64,000 bases of DNA, taken from CAWDZK01 sp963726615 (lineage in GTDB: Bacteria; Actinomycetota; Actinomycetes; JACCUZ01). The translations under genes and the position numbers were made by a program. Within the stretch, counting starts at the first letter, position 1. Each line of letters starts with the position of its first letter. A model generated the notes under the pieces. The model searched no databases and had not been told where the DNA came from. It saw only the letters and a list, made by a program, of their open reading frames with translations. Below, one piece after another: positions 25,402 through 33,308 of the stretch. The stretch covers positions 295,520-359,519 of the forward strand of contig CAVSCX010000015.1 in assembly GCA_963726615.1 (NCBI GenBank), written 5' to 3'.

Positions 25402-27290
25402 CGCTGCGCGCCTCCCACTCCGTTGATGACGTCCGCCAGCTCCTGCGCCTTGAACGGCAGGCCGCGGACCTGGGTGTAGCCGATGACGTCCACGAGGTAC
25501 TTCGCCCGCAGCAGCATGGTGAGCTGACCGCCGTACCCGTAGCCGAGGTTCATCTCCGGCACGAGGACCTTGTCGTAGCGGGCGAGGACGTCCCCCAGGT
25601 CTGCCGGGAACGGGTTGAGATGCCGCAGGTGCGCCTGTGCCACCTCGAGGCCGGTGCCCCGCACCAGCCGGCAGGCGGCGCCGATCGGGCCGTACGTCGA
25701 GCCCCAGCCCAGCACCAGGACCCGGGCGTTGCCGCCGGGGTCCTCGACGACGGTCGGCGGGATCGTCGCGGCCACCGCATCGATCTTCGCCTGCCGGGTG
25801 CGCACCATGAAGTCGTGGTTGGCCGGCTCATAGCTGATGTTGCCGGTGCCGTCGGCCTTCTCGATGCCGCCGATCCGGTGCTCCAGGCCGGCGGTACCGG
25901 GCACTGCCCAGGGCCGGGCCAGAGTCTCAGGGTCGCGCAGGTAGGGGTGGAAGACCTGCCGCCGGCCGCCCTTCCCGTCGTCCTCCTCGGCGTTGGTCTC
26001 GGTGGCGAACTCCACTCCGAGGTCGGGCAGGTCCCCCGCCTCGGGGATGCGCCACGGCTCCGACCCGTTGGCCAGGTAGCCGTCGGAGAGCAGGATGACG
26101 GGCACCCGGTAGGTCGTGGCGATCCGCGCCGCCTCCAGGGCGGTGTCGAAGCAGTCGGACGGCGAGCGCGGGGCCACGATCGGCACCGGCGCCTCGCCGT
26201 TGCGACCGAACATCGCCTGCAGCAGGTCGGCCTGCTCGGTCTTGGTGGGCATGCCGGTGGAGGGACCGGCGCGCTGCACGTCGATGACGATCAGCGGCAG
26301 CTCCAGGGACACGCCGAGGCCGATCGTCTCCGCCTTCAGTGCGAGCCCGGGCCCCGACGTCGAGGTCACCGCCAGCGCACCGCCGTACGAAGCGCCGAGC
26401 GCAGCACCGACCGCCGCGATCTCGTCCTCGGCCTGGAAGGTCCGCACGCCGAAGCGCTTGTGCTTGGACAGCTCGTGCAGGATGTCCGAGGCCGGCGTGA
26501 TCGGGTAGGACCCCAGGAACAGCGGCAGCCCGCTGCGCTGCGACGCCGTCACCAGGCCGTACGCCAGTGCGAGGTTGCCGGAGATGTTGCGGTAGCGCCC
26601 CGCGGGCAGGCGGGCCGGCTTCACCTCGTAGGACACCGCGAAGTCCTCGGTGGTCTCGCCGAACGACCAGCCCGCCTGGAACGCCGTGAGGTTGGCCTTG
26701 AGGATCTCCGGGTTCCGGGCGAACTTGGCCTCGAGGAACTTTGCGGTGCCCTCGGTCGGGCGGTTGTACAGCCACGAGAGCAGGCCCAGCGCGAACATGT
26801 TCTTCGCCCGCTCGGCCTCCTTCTTGGTGATCGCGATGCCCTTGAGCGCTTCCACCGTCATCGAGGTCAGGCCGACGGCATGCACGGTGTATGCCTCGAG
26901 TGAGCCGTCCTCGAGCGGGTTGGTGAGGTAGCCGACCTTGACCAGGTTGCGCTTGGTGAACTCGTCGGTGTCGACGATGATGTCGGCGCCCCGCTCGAGG
27001 TCCTCGATGTTGGCCTTCAGTGCGGCCGGGTTCATGGCGACGAGCACGTCCGGCCGGTCCCCCGGCGTCATGATGTCGTGGTCGGCGAAGTGCAGCTGGA
27101 AGGCGGACACGCCCGGCAGCGTCCCGGCCGGGGCACGGATCTCCGCCGGGAAGTCGGGCAGGGTCGACAGGTCGTTGCCGAACGACGCCGTCTCGGTCGT
27201 GAACCGGTCCCCGGTGAGCTGCATGCCGTCGCCGGAGTCCCCCGCGAACCTGATGATCACGCGTTCGAGCTGCTGGACGTGCTTGGCCAC
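25398..27290 (-). CDS. korA: 2-oxoacid:ferredoxin oxidoreductase, fused gamma-alpha subunit
   Basis: 630 residues. The gamma-type domain (about 1-190, RFAGDSGDGMQLTGDRF) is fused to the alpha domain (from about 230, GSYPITPASDILHELSKH), the common actinobacterial layout. Partner of KorB in oxygen-tolerant 2-oxoglutarate oxidation feeding ferredoxin. No ferredoxin gene is adjacent. The GTG start has TAGGGT 6 bases upstream and no Shine-Dalgarno sequence, so the mRNA is probably leaderless. It diverges from the second nuo operon. Confidence 0.93.
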   Translation of the reverse strand: MAKHVQQLERVIIRFAGDSGDGMQLTGDRFTTETASFGNDLSTLPDFPAEIRAPAGTLPGVSAFQLHFADHDIMTPGDRPDVLVAMNPAALKANIEDLERGADIIVDTDEFTKRNLVKVGYLTNPLEDGSLEAYTVHAVGLTSMTVEALKGIAITKKEAERAKNMFALGLLSWLYNRPTEGTAKFLEAKFARNPEILKANLTAFQAGWSFGETTEDFAVSYEVKPARLPAGRYRNISGNLALAYGLVTASQRSGLPLFLGSYPITPASDILHELSKHKRFGVRTFQAEDEIAAVGAALGASYGGALAVTSTSGPGLALKAETIGLGVSLELPLIVIDVQRAGPSTGMPTKTEQADLLQAMFGRNGEAPVPIVAPRSPSDCFDTALEAARIATTYRVPVILLSDGYLANGSEPWRIPEAGDLPDLGVEFATETNAEEDDGKGGRRQVFHPYLRDPETLARPWAVPGTAGLEHRIGGIEKADGTGNISYEPANHDFMVRTRQAKIDAVAATIPPTVVEDPGGNARVLVLGWGSTYGPIGAACRLVRGTGLEVAQAHLRHLNPFPADLGDVLARYDKVLVPEMNLGYGYGGQLTMLLRAKYLVDVIGYTQVRGLPFKAQELADVINGVGGAQR

Positions 27291-27296
27291 GCTGCC

Positions 27297-27349
27297 ACCC
27301 TACGACTCCGTAGGTTCCTCGTGGGGCAGGTGAGACGCGACTCACCTGC
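27297..27349 (-). promoter_or_regulatory. korA promoter with two overlapping inverted repeats
   Basis: TAGGGT (27297-27302, minus strand) lies 6 bases before the korA GTG. A stem cctacg / cgtagg with loop actc (27299-27314) covers it. A second inverted repeat, gcaggtgag / ctcacctgc with a 6-base loop (27326-27349), covers the -35 region and beyond. Both could be operators. No clear -35 hexamer is visible. Confidence 0.5.
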
Positions 27350-27373
27350 GCCCACCGGAGCAACCCCTCCCGG

Positions 27374-27407
27374 CCCGAGTTGATCACGCTAGCGTGATCA
27401 ACTCGGG
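27374..27407. promoter_or_regulatory. Perfect 34-bp palindrome between korA and nuoA2
   Basis: The 17-base arm cccgagttgatcacgct is followed directly by its exact reverse complement. There is no loop and no T-run, and both neighbours are transcribed away from it, so a terminator is unlikely. It may be an operator shared by the divergent korAB and nuo2 operons, or a copy of a dispersed intergenic palindrome. Confidence 0.75.
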
Positions 27408-27499
27408 TCAACAGTGGCTTGCAGGCCACGGTCGGGCCGCGAACGCCGCGGTAGGGCCGGAAACCATGCGGGTCCGACCTCGGCCCGACGCGCACCCAC

Positions 27500-27528
27500 T
27501 AGGCTCCCAGCGGGCACGATCAAGGAGG
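27500..27528 (+). promoter_or_regulatory. Candidate -10 and strong ribosome binding site for nuoA2
   Basis: TAGGCT at 27500-27505 could be the -10 element. AAGGAGG at 27522-27528 lies 4 bases before the ATG and fixes the start. Unlike korA, this operon would have a short leader of about 25 bases. No convincing -35 is seen. Confidence 0.5.
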
Positions 27529-27532
27529 CGCG

Positions 27533-27904
27533 ATGGAGGGCTTCTACGGCGGCTACGGGGTCGTCGGGCTGCTCCTGATCGTCGGTGTGGCCTTCGTCGC
27601 GGTCGCCTTCACCGCCAACCGGCTGCTGCGCCCGGCCGTGCCCGGTGGGGACAAGTCGGTCACCTACGAGTGCGGGGTCGACCCGGTCGGCGAGGGGTGG
27701 GCGCAGAGCCACCTGCGCTACTACGTCTTCGCCTATCTGTACGTGGTTTTCGCCGTCGACGCGCTCTACCTCTTCCCTTGGGCCACCGTCTTCGCGGCAC
27801 CCGGCTACGGCGCCACCACCCTGGTCGAGATGTTCGTCTTCCTCGCCTTCCTCGGGGTGGGACTGCTCTATGCCTGGCGCAAGGGGGTCCTCACGTGGCG
27901 CTAG
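27533..27904 (+). CDS. nuoA: Complex I subunit A, second (incomplete) operon
   Basis: 123 residues, three transmembrane helices. Conserved loop YECGVDPVGEGWAQSHLRYYVFAYLYVVFAVDALYLFPW carries the Cys and acidic residues typical of NuoA. Opens a ten-gene operon A-B-C-H-I-J-K-L-M-N with no D, E, F or G. ATG preceded by AAGGAGG. nuoB starts 10 bases before its stop. Confidence 0.94.
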   Translation: MEGFYGGYGVVGLLLIVGVAFVAVAFTANRLLRPAVPGGDKSVTYECGVDPVGEGWAQSHLRYYVFAYLYVVFAVDALYLFPWATVFAAPGYGATTLVEMFVFLAFLGVGLLYAWRKGVLTWR

Positions 27905-28464
27905 GACCCGTGGACCTCCCGCAGCCGGGCGTCGGCCGGCCCGAGCTCGGGGCACTGCAGCGGCACGCGCCGGAGCCGATGAGGCTGATCCTCAACTGGG
28001 GACGCAGGTACAGCCTGTGGGTCTTCAACTTCGGGCTGGCCTGCTGCGCCATCGAGTTCATCGCCTCCTCGATGTCGCGGCACGACTTCATCCGGCTCGG
28101 CGTCATCCCGTTCGCACCAGGCCCGCGGCAGGCGGACCTGATGGTCGTCAGCGGCACCGTCACCGACAAGATGGCGCCGGCCGTCAAGCGGCTCTACGAG
28201 CAGATGCCCGAGCCCAAGTACGTCATCTCGTTCGGCGCCTGCTCCAACTCCGGCGGCCCCTACTGGGACTCCTACTGCGTGACCAAGGGCGTCGACCAGG
28301 TCATCCCGGTGGACGTGTACGTGCCCGGCTGCCCGCCGCGTCCCGAGGCGCTGCTGCAGGGCATCCTCAAGCTCCAGGAGAAGATCGCGGCCGAGTCGAT
28401 GGACGACCGGTACCGGGCGCGCGCTCCTCGGGGGCCGATCCGGTCGGTGCGCGTTGACGACTGA
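27895..28464 (+). CDS. nuoB: Complex I subunit B, second operon
   Basis: 189 residues. Carries the terminal cluster N2: C50-C51 (GLACCAIEF), C116 (GACSNSGG) and C146 (VPGCPPRPEA) are all intact. So the electron exit towards quinone is preserved even though NuoD, which normally completes the quinone pocket, is missing from the operon. GTG 27895 has AAGGGGGT 6 bases upstream and overlaps nuoA by 10 bases. Frame is open upstream but without family sequence. Confidence 0.95.
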   Translation: MALGPVDLPQPGVGRPELGALQRHAPEPMRLILNWGRRYSLWVFNFGLACCAIEFIASSMSRHDFIRLGVIPFAPGPRQADLMVVSGTVTDKMAPAVKRLYEQMPEPKYVISFGACSNSGGPYWDSYCVTKGVDQVIPVDVYVPGCPPRPEALLQGILKLQEKIAAESMDDRYRARAPRGPIRSVRVDD

Positions 28465-29029
28465 GCCGCCCGACCACCGGGACGGGCTCTCGTGGCACTT
28501 CGGTCCGGACGCGCGCGGCGAGGTCGCGTTCGGGCAGGTGACGGTGGACGTGCCGCGGGCCCAGTGGGCGGCCGCCCTGACGACCGCACGCGACTCCCTG
28601 CACTTCACCTACTTCGACTGGCTGACGGCTGTCGACCAGACGGACGCGGCCGAGGACCCGGGCTTCGACGTGGTCGTGCACCTGTGGTCGATGCAGCGGC
28701 GGGAGCACCTGCTGCTGCGGACCCGGGTGCCGTCCGCCGACCCGTCGCTGCCCACCGCCACCGCCTGGTTCGCGGGGGCGTCCTGGCACGAGCGCGAGAC
28801 GTTCGAGATGTTCGGGATCGACTTCGCGGGTCACCCCCACCTGGTCCCGCTGCTGCTCCCGGACGGCTTCGAGGGACATCCGCTGCGCAAGGAGTTCGTG
28901 CTCGCCGCGAGGGCTGCGAAGGCGTGGCCCGGCGCCAAGGAGCCGGGCGAGTCCGACGGCGACGCGCCGAGCCGGCGCAAGACCCGCCCACCAGGCGTGC
29001 CGGACCCCGACGAGTGGGGCCCCCGGTGA
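28454..29029 (+). CDS. nuoC: Complex I subunit C, second operon
   Basis: 191 residues of the 30-kDa subunit family. The marker WFAGASWHERETFEMFGIDFAGHPHLVPLLLPDGFEGHPLRKEF is present in shortened form, ending like stand-alone NuoC with no NuoD domain attached. A hydrophilic Lys/Pro tail follows. TTG 28454 is the start that fits; it overlaps nuoB by 11 bases. nuoH overlaps its stop, so the usual nuoD position is empty. Confidence 0.9.
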   Translation: MTTEPPDHRDGLSWHFGPDARGEVAFGQVTVDVPRAQWAAALTTARDSLHFTYFDWLTAVDQTDAAEDPGFDVVVHLWSMQRREHLLLRTRVPSADPSLPTATAWFAGASWHERETFEMFGIDFAGHPHLVPLLLPDGFEGHPLRKEFVLAARAAKAWPGAKEPGESDGDAPSRRKTRPPGVPDPDEWGPR

Positions 29030-29994
29030 CCGACGTCCTCGAGGTGGGGCTCCGGCTCGTGCTGGTCCTGGGAGCCTTCCTCACCCTCCCGCTGCTCGTG
29101 GGCCAGACCGAGCACAAGGCGATGGCGCACATGCAGAGCCGGGTCGGGCCGATGTACGCCGGTGGCTTCCACGGGTGGGCCCAGCTCGTCGCCGACGGAG
29201 TCAAGTTCGCCCAGAAGGAGGACCTGGTCCCGGCGGCAGCCGACCGCACCGTCTTCAAGCTGGCTCCGGCGGTCGCGCTGATCCCCTACCTGCTGGTCCT
29301 GGTCACGATCCCGCTCGCACCCGACTGGGTGGCACAGGACCTGGACGCCGGCATCTTCTTCGTCATCGCGGTGATGGGCGTGGGCGTGCTCGGGTCGCTG
29401 ATGGCCGGCTGGGCGAGCGCGAACAAGTTCTCGCTCCTGGGCGGACTGCGCAGCGCGGCGCAGCTGCTGGCCTACGAGCTGCCGTTCCTGCTGGCGGCAG
29501 CGTCGGTCGCGATGGCGGCGGGCACCGTGTCGCTGAGCGGGATCGTCGAAGCGTGGCAGCCGTGGTGGCTGCTCTGGCAGCTGCCCGGCGCCGTCGTGTT
29601 CTTCGTCGCCGGGCTCGCGGAGCTTCAGCGGCCGCCGTTCGACATGCCAGTGGCCGACTCGGAGATCATCTTCGGTGCCTTCACGGAGTACGCGGGCCTG
29701 CGCTTCGCCCTGTTCCTCCTCGCCGAGTACGCCGGCATCGTCGTGCTGTCCGCGCTGACCGCTGTGCTGTTCCTCGGCGGCTGGAAGGGTCCCTTCGACG
29801 ATGCGCTCTGGGGAGCCGTGGGCGCGGCGTGGACGCTGGCCAAGACCTTCGTGCTGTCATTCCTGGTGATCTGGCTCCGGGTGTCCTACCCGCGGCTGCG
29901 GGCGGACCAGCTGCAGCGACTGGCGTGGCAGGGGCTGGTGCCGGTGGCGCTGGCCCAGCTCGCCCTGACGGGAGTGGTGGCGGTGGCCCTGTGA
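29026..29994 (+). CDS. nuoH: Complex I subunit H, second operon
   Basis: 322 residues, about eight helices. Recognisable motifs: QSRVGP, LVADGVKFAQKED, KFSLLGGLRSAAQLLAYE and AELQRPPFDMPVADSEIIFGAFTEY. The conserved acidic loop differs from the canonical paralog of this window: PEAE has become PVAD, and ETNR has become ELQR. These residues line the proton/quinone path in canonical NuoH, so coupling may differ. It lacks the long C-terminal tail of the first copy. GTG overlaps the nuoC stop. Confidence 0.94.
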   Translation: MTDVLEVGLRLVLVLGAFLTLPLLVGQTEHKAMAHMQSRVGPMYAGGFHGWAQLVADGVKFAQKEDLVPAAADRTVFKLAPAVALIPYLLVLVTIPLAPDWVAQDLDAGIFFVIAVMGVGVLGSLMAGWASANKFSLLGGLRSAAQLLAYELPFLLAAASVAMAAGTVSLSGIVEAWQPWWLLWQLPGAVVFFVAGLAELQRPPFDMPVADSEIIFGAFTEYAGLRFALFLLAEYAGIVVLSALTAVLFLGGWKGPFDDALWGAVGAAWTLAKTFVLSFLVIWLRVSYPRLRADQLQRLAWQGLVPVALAQLALTGVVAVAL

Positions 29995-30518
29995 GCACGC
30001 GTCGGACTGTTCCGGGAGTGGGGCTGGCCAAGGGGCTGGCCGTGACGCTGAGGACGATGAGCCGGCGGTCGGTGACCCAGCAGTACCCCGACGTGCAGCC
30101 CGAGCTGCCGCCGCGCAGCCGTGGCGTGATCGCGCTGGTCGAGGAGAACTGCACGGTCTGCATGCTCTGCGCCCGGGAGTGCCCCGACTGGTGCATCTAC
30201 ATCGACTCGCACAAGGAGACCATCCCCGCGCCGCCGGGGGGCCGGGAGCGTCAGCGCAACGTGCTCGAACGCTTCGACATCGACTTCTCGCTGTGCATGT
30301 ACTGCGGCATCTGCATCGAGGTCTGCCCCTTCGACGCCCTGGCCTGGTCGCCCGAGTTCGAGTACTCCGAGCTGGACATCCGCGACCTCATGCACGGCAA
30401 GGAGCGGCTCGGTGAGTGGCTGCGGACGGTGCCTCCTCCGCCCGCGCACGACGAGCACGGCGTGCGAGCCAAGGAGGTCGACGCCGCGTTCAAGGCCGCA
30501 GACGCGGAGCGGGCGTGA
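29991..30518 (+). CDS. nuoI: Complex I subunit I, second operon
   Basis: 175 residues with both [4Fe-4S] motifs intact: C54-C57-C60-C64 and C102-C105-C108-C112. An extra Cys (C68) follows the first motif. In this operon it is the only two-cluster electron carrier, since NuoE, F and G are absent, so it would be the natural docking point for ferredoxin or another donor. GTG overlaps the nuoH stop and its stop overlaps the nuoJ GTG. Confidence 0.95.
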   Translation: MSTRRTVPGVGLAKGLAVTLRTMSRRSVTQQYPDVQPELPPRSRGVIALVEENCTVCMLCARECPDWCIYIDSHKETIPAPPGGRERQRNVLERFDIDFSLCMYCGICIEVCPFDALAWSPEFEYSELDIRDLMHGKERLGEWLRTVPPPPAHDEHGVRAKEVDAAFKAADAERA

Positions 30519-31075
30519 GCGTGGTCGAGGTCCTCTTCGGTGGCCTCGGCGTCGTCGCACTCGGGTCCGGGCTGCTCGTCGTCACCACCCGCCAGCTGGT
30601 GCACGCCGCGCTGTGGCTGGTGGTCTGCCTCGGCGCGGTGGCCGGCTGCTACCTGCTGCTCTCGGCGGAGTTCGTGGCCTGGGTGCAGGTACTCATCTAC
30701 GTCGGTGCGGTGGTTGTGCTGCTGCTCTTCGGCCTCATGCTCACCCGCGCCCCGATCGGTGTGTCGTCCGACCTGGACGCTCCGCCGCTCCAGCGGGTGC
30801 TCGCGGCCGTGGTCGCCACCGGCCTCGCGGCCGTCATCGTGACCACCGTGGTCGACGCCTTCCACGGCGAGCGACTCGACCTCGGTGACGACGAGGTCCG
30901 TGGCTCGACCGCCTCCGTCGGCGCGGCGATCTTCCGGGCCTGGGTGCTGCCGTTCGAGGCGCTCTCGGTCCTGCTCCTGGCGGCACTGGTGGGCGCCATC
31001 GTGCTGTCCCGGCGGGACATCGGACCCGCCGCCGGCAGGGACGACGAGTCGCCCGTCCGGGAGGGCCGCGACTGA
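30515..31075 (+). CDS. nuoJ: Complex I subunit J, second operon
   Basis: 186 residues, five helices. The VQVLIYVGAVVVLLLFGLML helix is the family marker. It lacks the long acidic tail of the canonical copy. GTG start overlaps the nuoI stop; nuoK begins with the last base of its stop (TGATG). Confidence 0.93.
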   Translation: MSVVEVLFGGLGVVALGSGLLVVTTRQLVHAALWLVVCLGAVAGCYLLLSAEFVAWVQVLIYVGAVVVLLLFGLMLTRAPIGVSSDLDAPPLQRVLAAVVATGLAAVIVTTVVDAFHGERLDLGDDEVRGSTASVGAAIFRAWVLPFEALSVLLLAALVGAIVLSRRDIGPAAGRDDESPVREGRD

Positions 31076-31416
31076 TGCCGCTGCTCATGCCCGTCCTGCT
31101 GTCGTCGTTGCTGTTCTGCATCGGGGTCTACGGCGTGCTCGCGCGCCGCAACGCGATCCTGGTGCTGATGTCTGTCGAGCTGATGCTCAACGCCGTCAAC
31201 GTCAACCTGGTCGCGTTCGACGTGTGGCTGCGTGATGAGCTGCTCGCCGGGCAGGTGTTCACGCTTTTCGTCATCACCATCGCTGCCGCCGAGGTCGGCC
31301 TGGGGCTGGCCATCGTTCTGCTCGTCTTCCGCAACCGCGAGACCACCCAGCTGGACCTGCTCGACGACCTGCACGACCCGGAGCCCGAGCGCGTGGTGGA
31401 GGGCCAGCAGTCGTGA
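31075..31416 (+). CDS. nuoK: Complex I subunit K, second operon
   Basis: 113 residues, three helices. RRNAILVLMSVELMLNAVNVNL and AAAEVGLGLAI hold the two conserved glutamates, so the proton path residues remain. An acidic tail of about 20 residues (LLDDLHDPEPERVVEG) extends past the usual end. Shares one base with nuoJ and four with nuoL. Confidence 0.94.
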   Translation: MPLLMPVLLSSLLFCIGVYGVLARRNAILVLMSVELMLNAVNVNLVAFDVWLRDELLAGQVFTLFVITIAAAEVGLGLAIVLLVFRNRETTQLDLLDDLHDPEPERVVEGQQS

Positions 31417-33308
31417 CGCTCGCCTACCTCGCGCTCGCCGCGCCCTTCCTCGCCGCCGTGGTCGGCCTGCTTCTCGGGCGTGCGCTGCCGCGACTTGTCG
31501 TCCCGGTCGCGGTTGCCGGCACCGCGCTGTCGCTGGTCGCCGCCCTGGTGATGGCCGGGCGTGCCGTCACCACCGACGGCCTGCTCGAGCGGGGCAGCCT
31601 CGACACGGTGCCGCTCGGCGGCGGGATGTCCTTCGGGCTCGACCTGCGGCTGGACGGGCTGGCGGCGCTCGTCGCGGTCGCGGTCACGGTGGTTGCTCTG
31701 ATGGTGCAGGTCTACTCGACCGCGTACCTCAAGGGTGACCCCCGCTACTCGTCGTACGCCGCACTGGTGTCTCTGTTCACGGCCGCGATGCTGCTCGTGG
31801 TGTTCGCCGACGACCTGTTCGTGCTGCTGGTCGGCTGGGAGGTGATGGGCGTCTGCTCGTACTTCCTGATCGGCCACCACTGGGAGCAGGAGGGCTCACG
31901 AGCGGGCGCGGTCAAGGCGTTCGTCACGACCCGGCTCGGCGACGTCGGCTTCCTGTTCGGCATCTTCACCCTCGGGCACGGCTTCGGAACCTTCAGCATC
32001 AACGCGATCGTGAGCGCCCCCGACCCGGGCGGCCGCATCGTGACCGTGGCGACCCTGCTGCTGCTGTGCGGGGTTGTGGGCAAGTCCGCGCAGTTCCCGC
32101 TGCACACCTGGCTGCCGGATGCGATGGCCGGCCCGACCCCGATCAGCGCGCTGATCCACGCGGCCACCATGGTGGCCGCCGGCATCTACCTGGTGGTCCG
32201 GCTCTACGACGTGTTCCTCCTCTCGCCGACGACGCTGGCCGTGATGGCGTTGATCGCGTGCCTCACCATGCTCGGTGCCGCGCTGGCCGCGCTGGCGCAG
32301 GACGACATCAAACGGGTGCTCGCCTACTCGACAGTCAGCCAGCTCGCCTACATGCTCGCCGCGCTGTCGGTGGGCTCCGCGTTGGCCTCGACCTTCCACC
32401 TGCTCACGCACGCCGCCTTCAAGGCACTGCTCTTCCTCGCGGCCGGCTCGGTGATCCACGCCGTCGGCACGAACCTGATGCCGGACATGGGCGGCCTCCG
32501 CCGGCTGATGCCGGTGACGTTCGTGACGATGACAGCCGGTCTCGCGGCTCTTGCCGGGATCCCGCCCTTTGCGGGCTTCTTCTCGAAGGAGGCAGTCCTC
32601 GGCGCGGCCGAGGAGACCGCGCTGCACCACGAGGGCCCGGCTGCCGCCTGGACCGGGTGGCTGGTGCTTGTCGTCGGGCTGGTCACTGCGGGGATCACGG
32701 CCGCGTACGTCACCCGGCTGTGGCTGATGACCTTCCTCGGCGAGCCGCGTGGCCCGGTCGCAGCGCACGAGTCGTCGCCGGCGATGCGCTGGCCACTCGT
32801 CGCGCTGGCGGTGCCGGCGACCCTGCTCGGCCTGGCCGGGCTGCCGTCCGGCTGGTTGCCGCAGTGGCTCGCGCCGGTCCGTGACTCCGCCCCGCTCGCC
32901 AGTGACGGGGCAGACGTCGCGCAGAGCGAGCTGCACCTCGGCCTCGCCACCTCGGCCCTTTCCGTCGGGCTGGCGCTCGTCGGTGTGGCCGCGGTCTGGC
33001 TGGTCTGGCGCCGCGAACCGGCGGCCGACCCCACCGCGGCGCTGAGGTACCGCCCGGCGCTGGTGCACGCGTTCTACGTCGACGACCTGTACGACCGGAC
33101 GGTCGTCCGGCCGGTGCGGACCGCGGCGCGGGCGGTCCGCCTGTTCGACGACGACGTCGTGGTCGGAGCAGTCCTGGGCTCGGGGCGGGGCGCCCGGCTG
33201 CTCGCCGGCGTGGTTGCCCGGACCCAGGGCGGCAACATCACGGCCTACCTGACTGGCCTGCTCGCCGGCGTCCTGCTGATCGCCGCCGGCGTGGTGGTGC
33301 TGACGTGA
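31413..33308 (+). CDS. nuoL: Complex I subunit L, second operon
   Basis: 631 residues, antiporter-like pump. Essential residues are kept: GWEVMGVCSYFLIG (Glu), KSAQFPLHTWLPDAMAGPTP (Lys), LIHAATMVAAGIYL and the Lys/Asp site DDIKRVLAYSTVSQLAYM. C-terminal lateral helix and last hydrophobic segment present. GTG overlaps the nuoK stop. Pumping capacity thus looks intact. Confidence 0.95.
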   Translation: MTLAYLALAAPFLAAVVGLLLGRALPRLVVPVAVAGTALSLVAALVMAGRAVTTDGLLERGSLDTVPLGGGMSFGLDLRLDGLAALVAVAVTVVALMVQVYSTAYLKGDPRYSSYAALVSLFTAAMLLVVFADDLFVLLVGWEVMGVCSYFLIGHHWEQEGSRAGAVKAFVTTRLGDVGFLFGIFTLGHGFGTFSINAIVSAPDPGGRIVTVATLLLLCGVVGKSAQFPLHTWLPDAMAGPTPISALIHAATMVAAGIYLVVRLYDVFLLSPTTLAVMALIACLTMLGAALAALAQDDIKRVLAYSTVSQLAYMLAALSVGSALASTFHLLTHAAFKALLFLAAGSVIHAVGTNLMPDMGGLRRLMPVTFVTMTAGLAALAGIPPFAGFFSKEAVLGAAEETALHHEGPAAAWTGWLVLVVGLVTAGITAAYVTRLWLMTFLGEPRGPVAAHESSPAMRWPLVALAVPATLLGLAGLPSGWLPQWLAPVRDSAPLASDGADVAQSELHLGLATSALSVGLALVGVAAVWLVWRREPAADPTAALRYRPALVHAFYVDDLYDRTVVRPVRTAARAVRLFDDDVVVGAVLGSGRGARLLAGVVARTQGGNITAYLTGLLAGVLLIAAGVVVLT

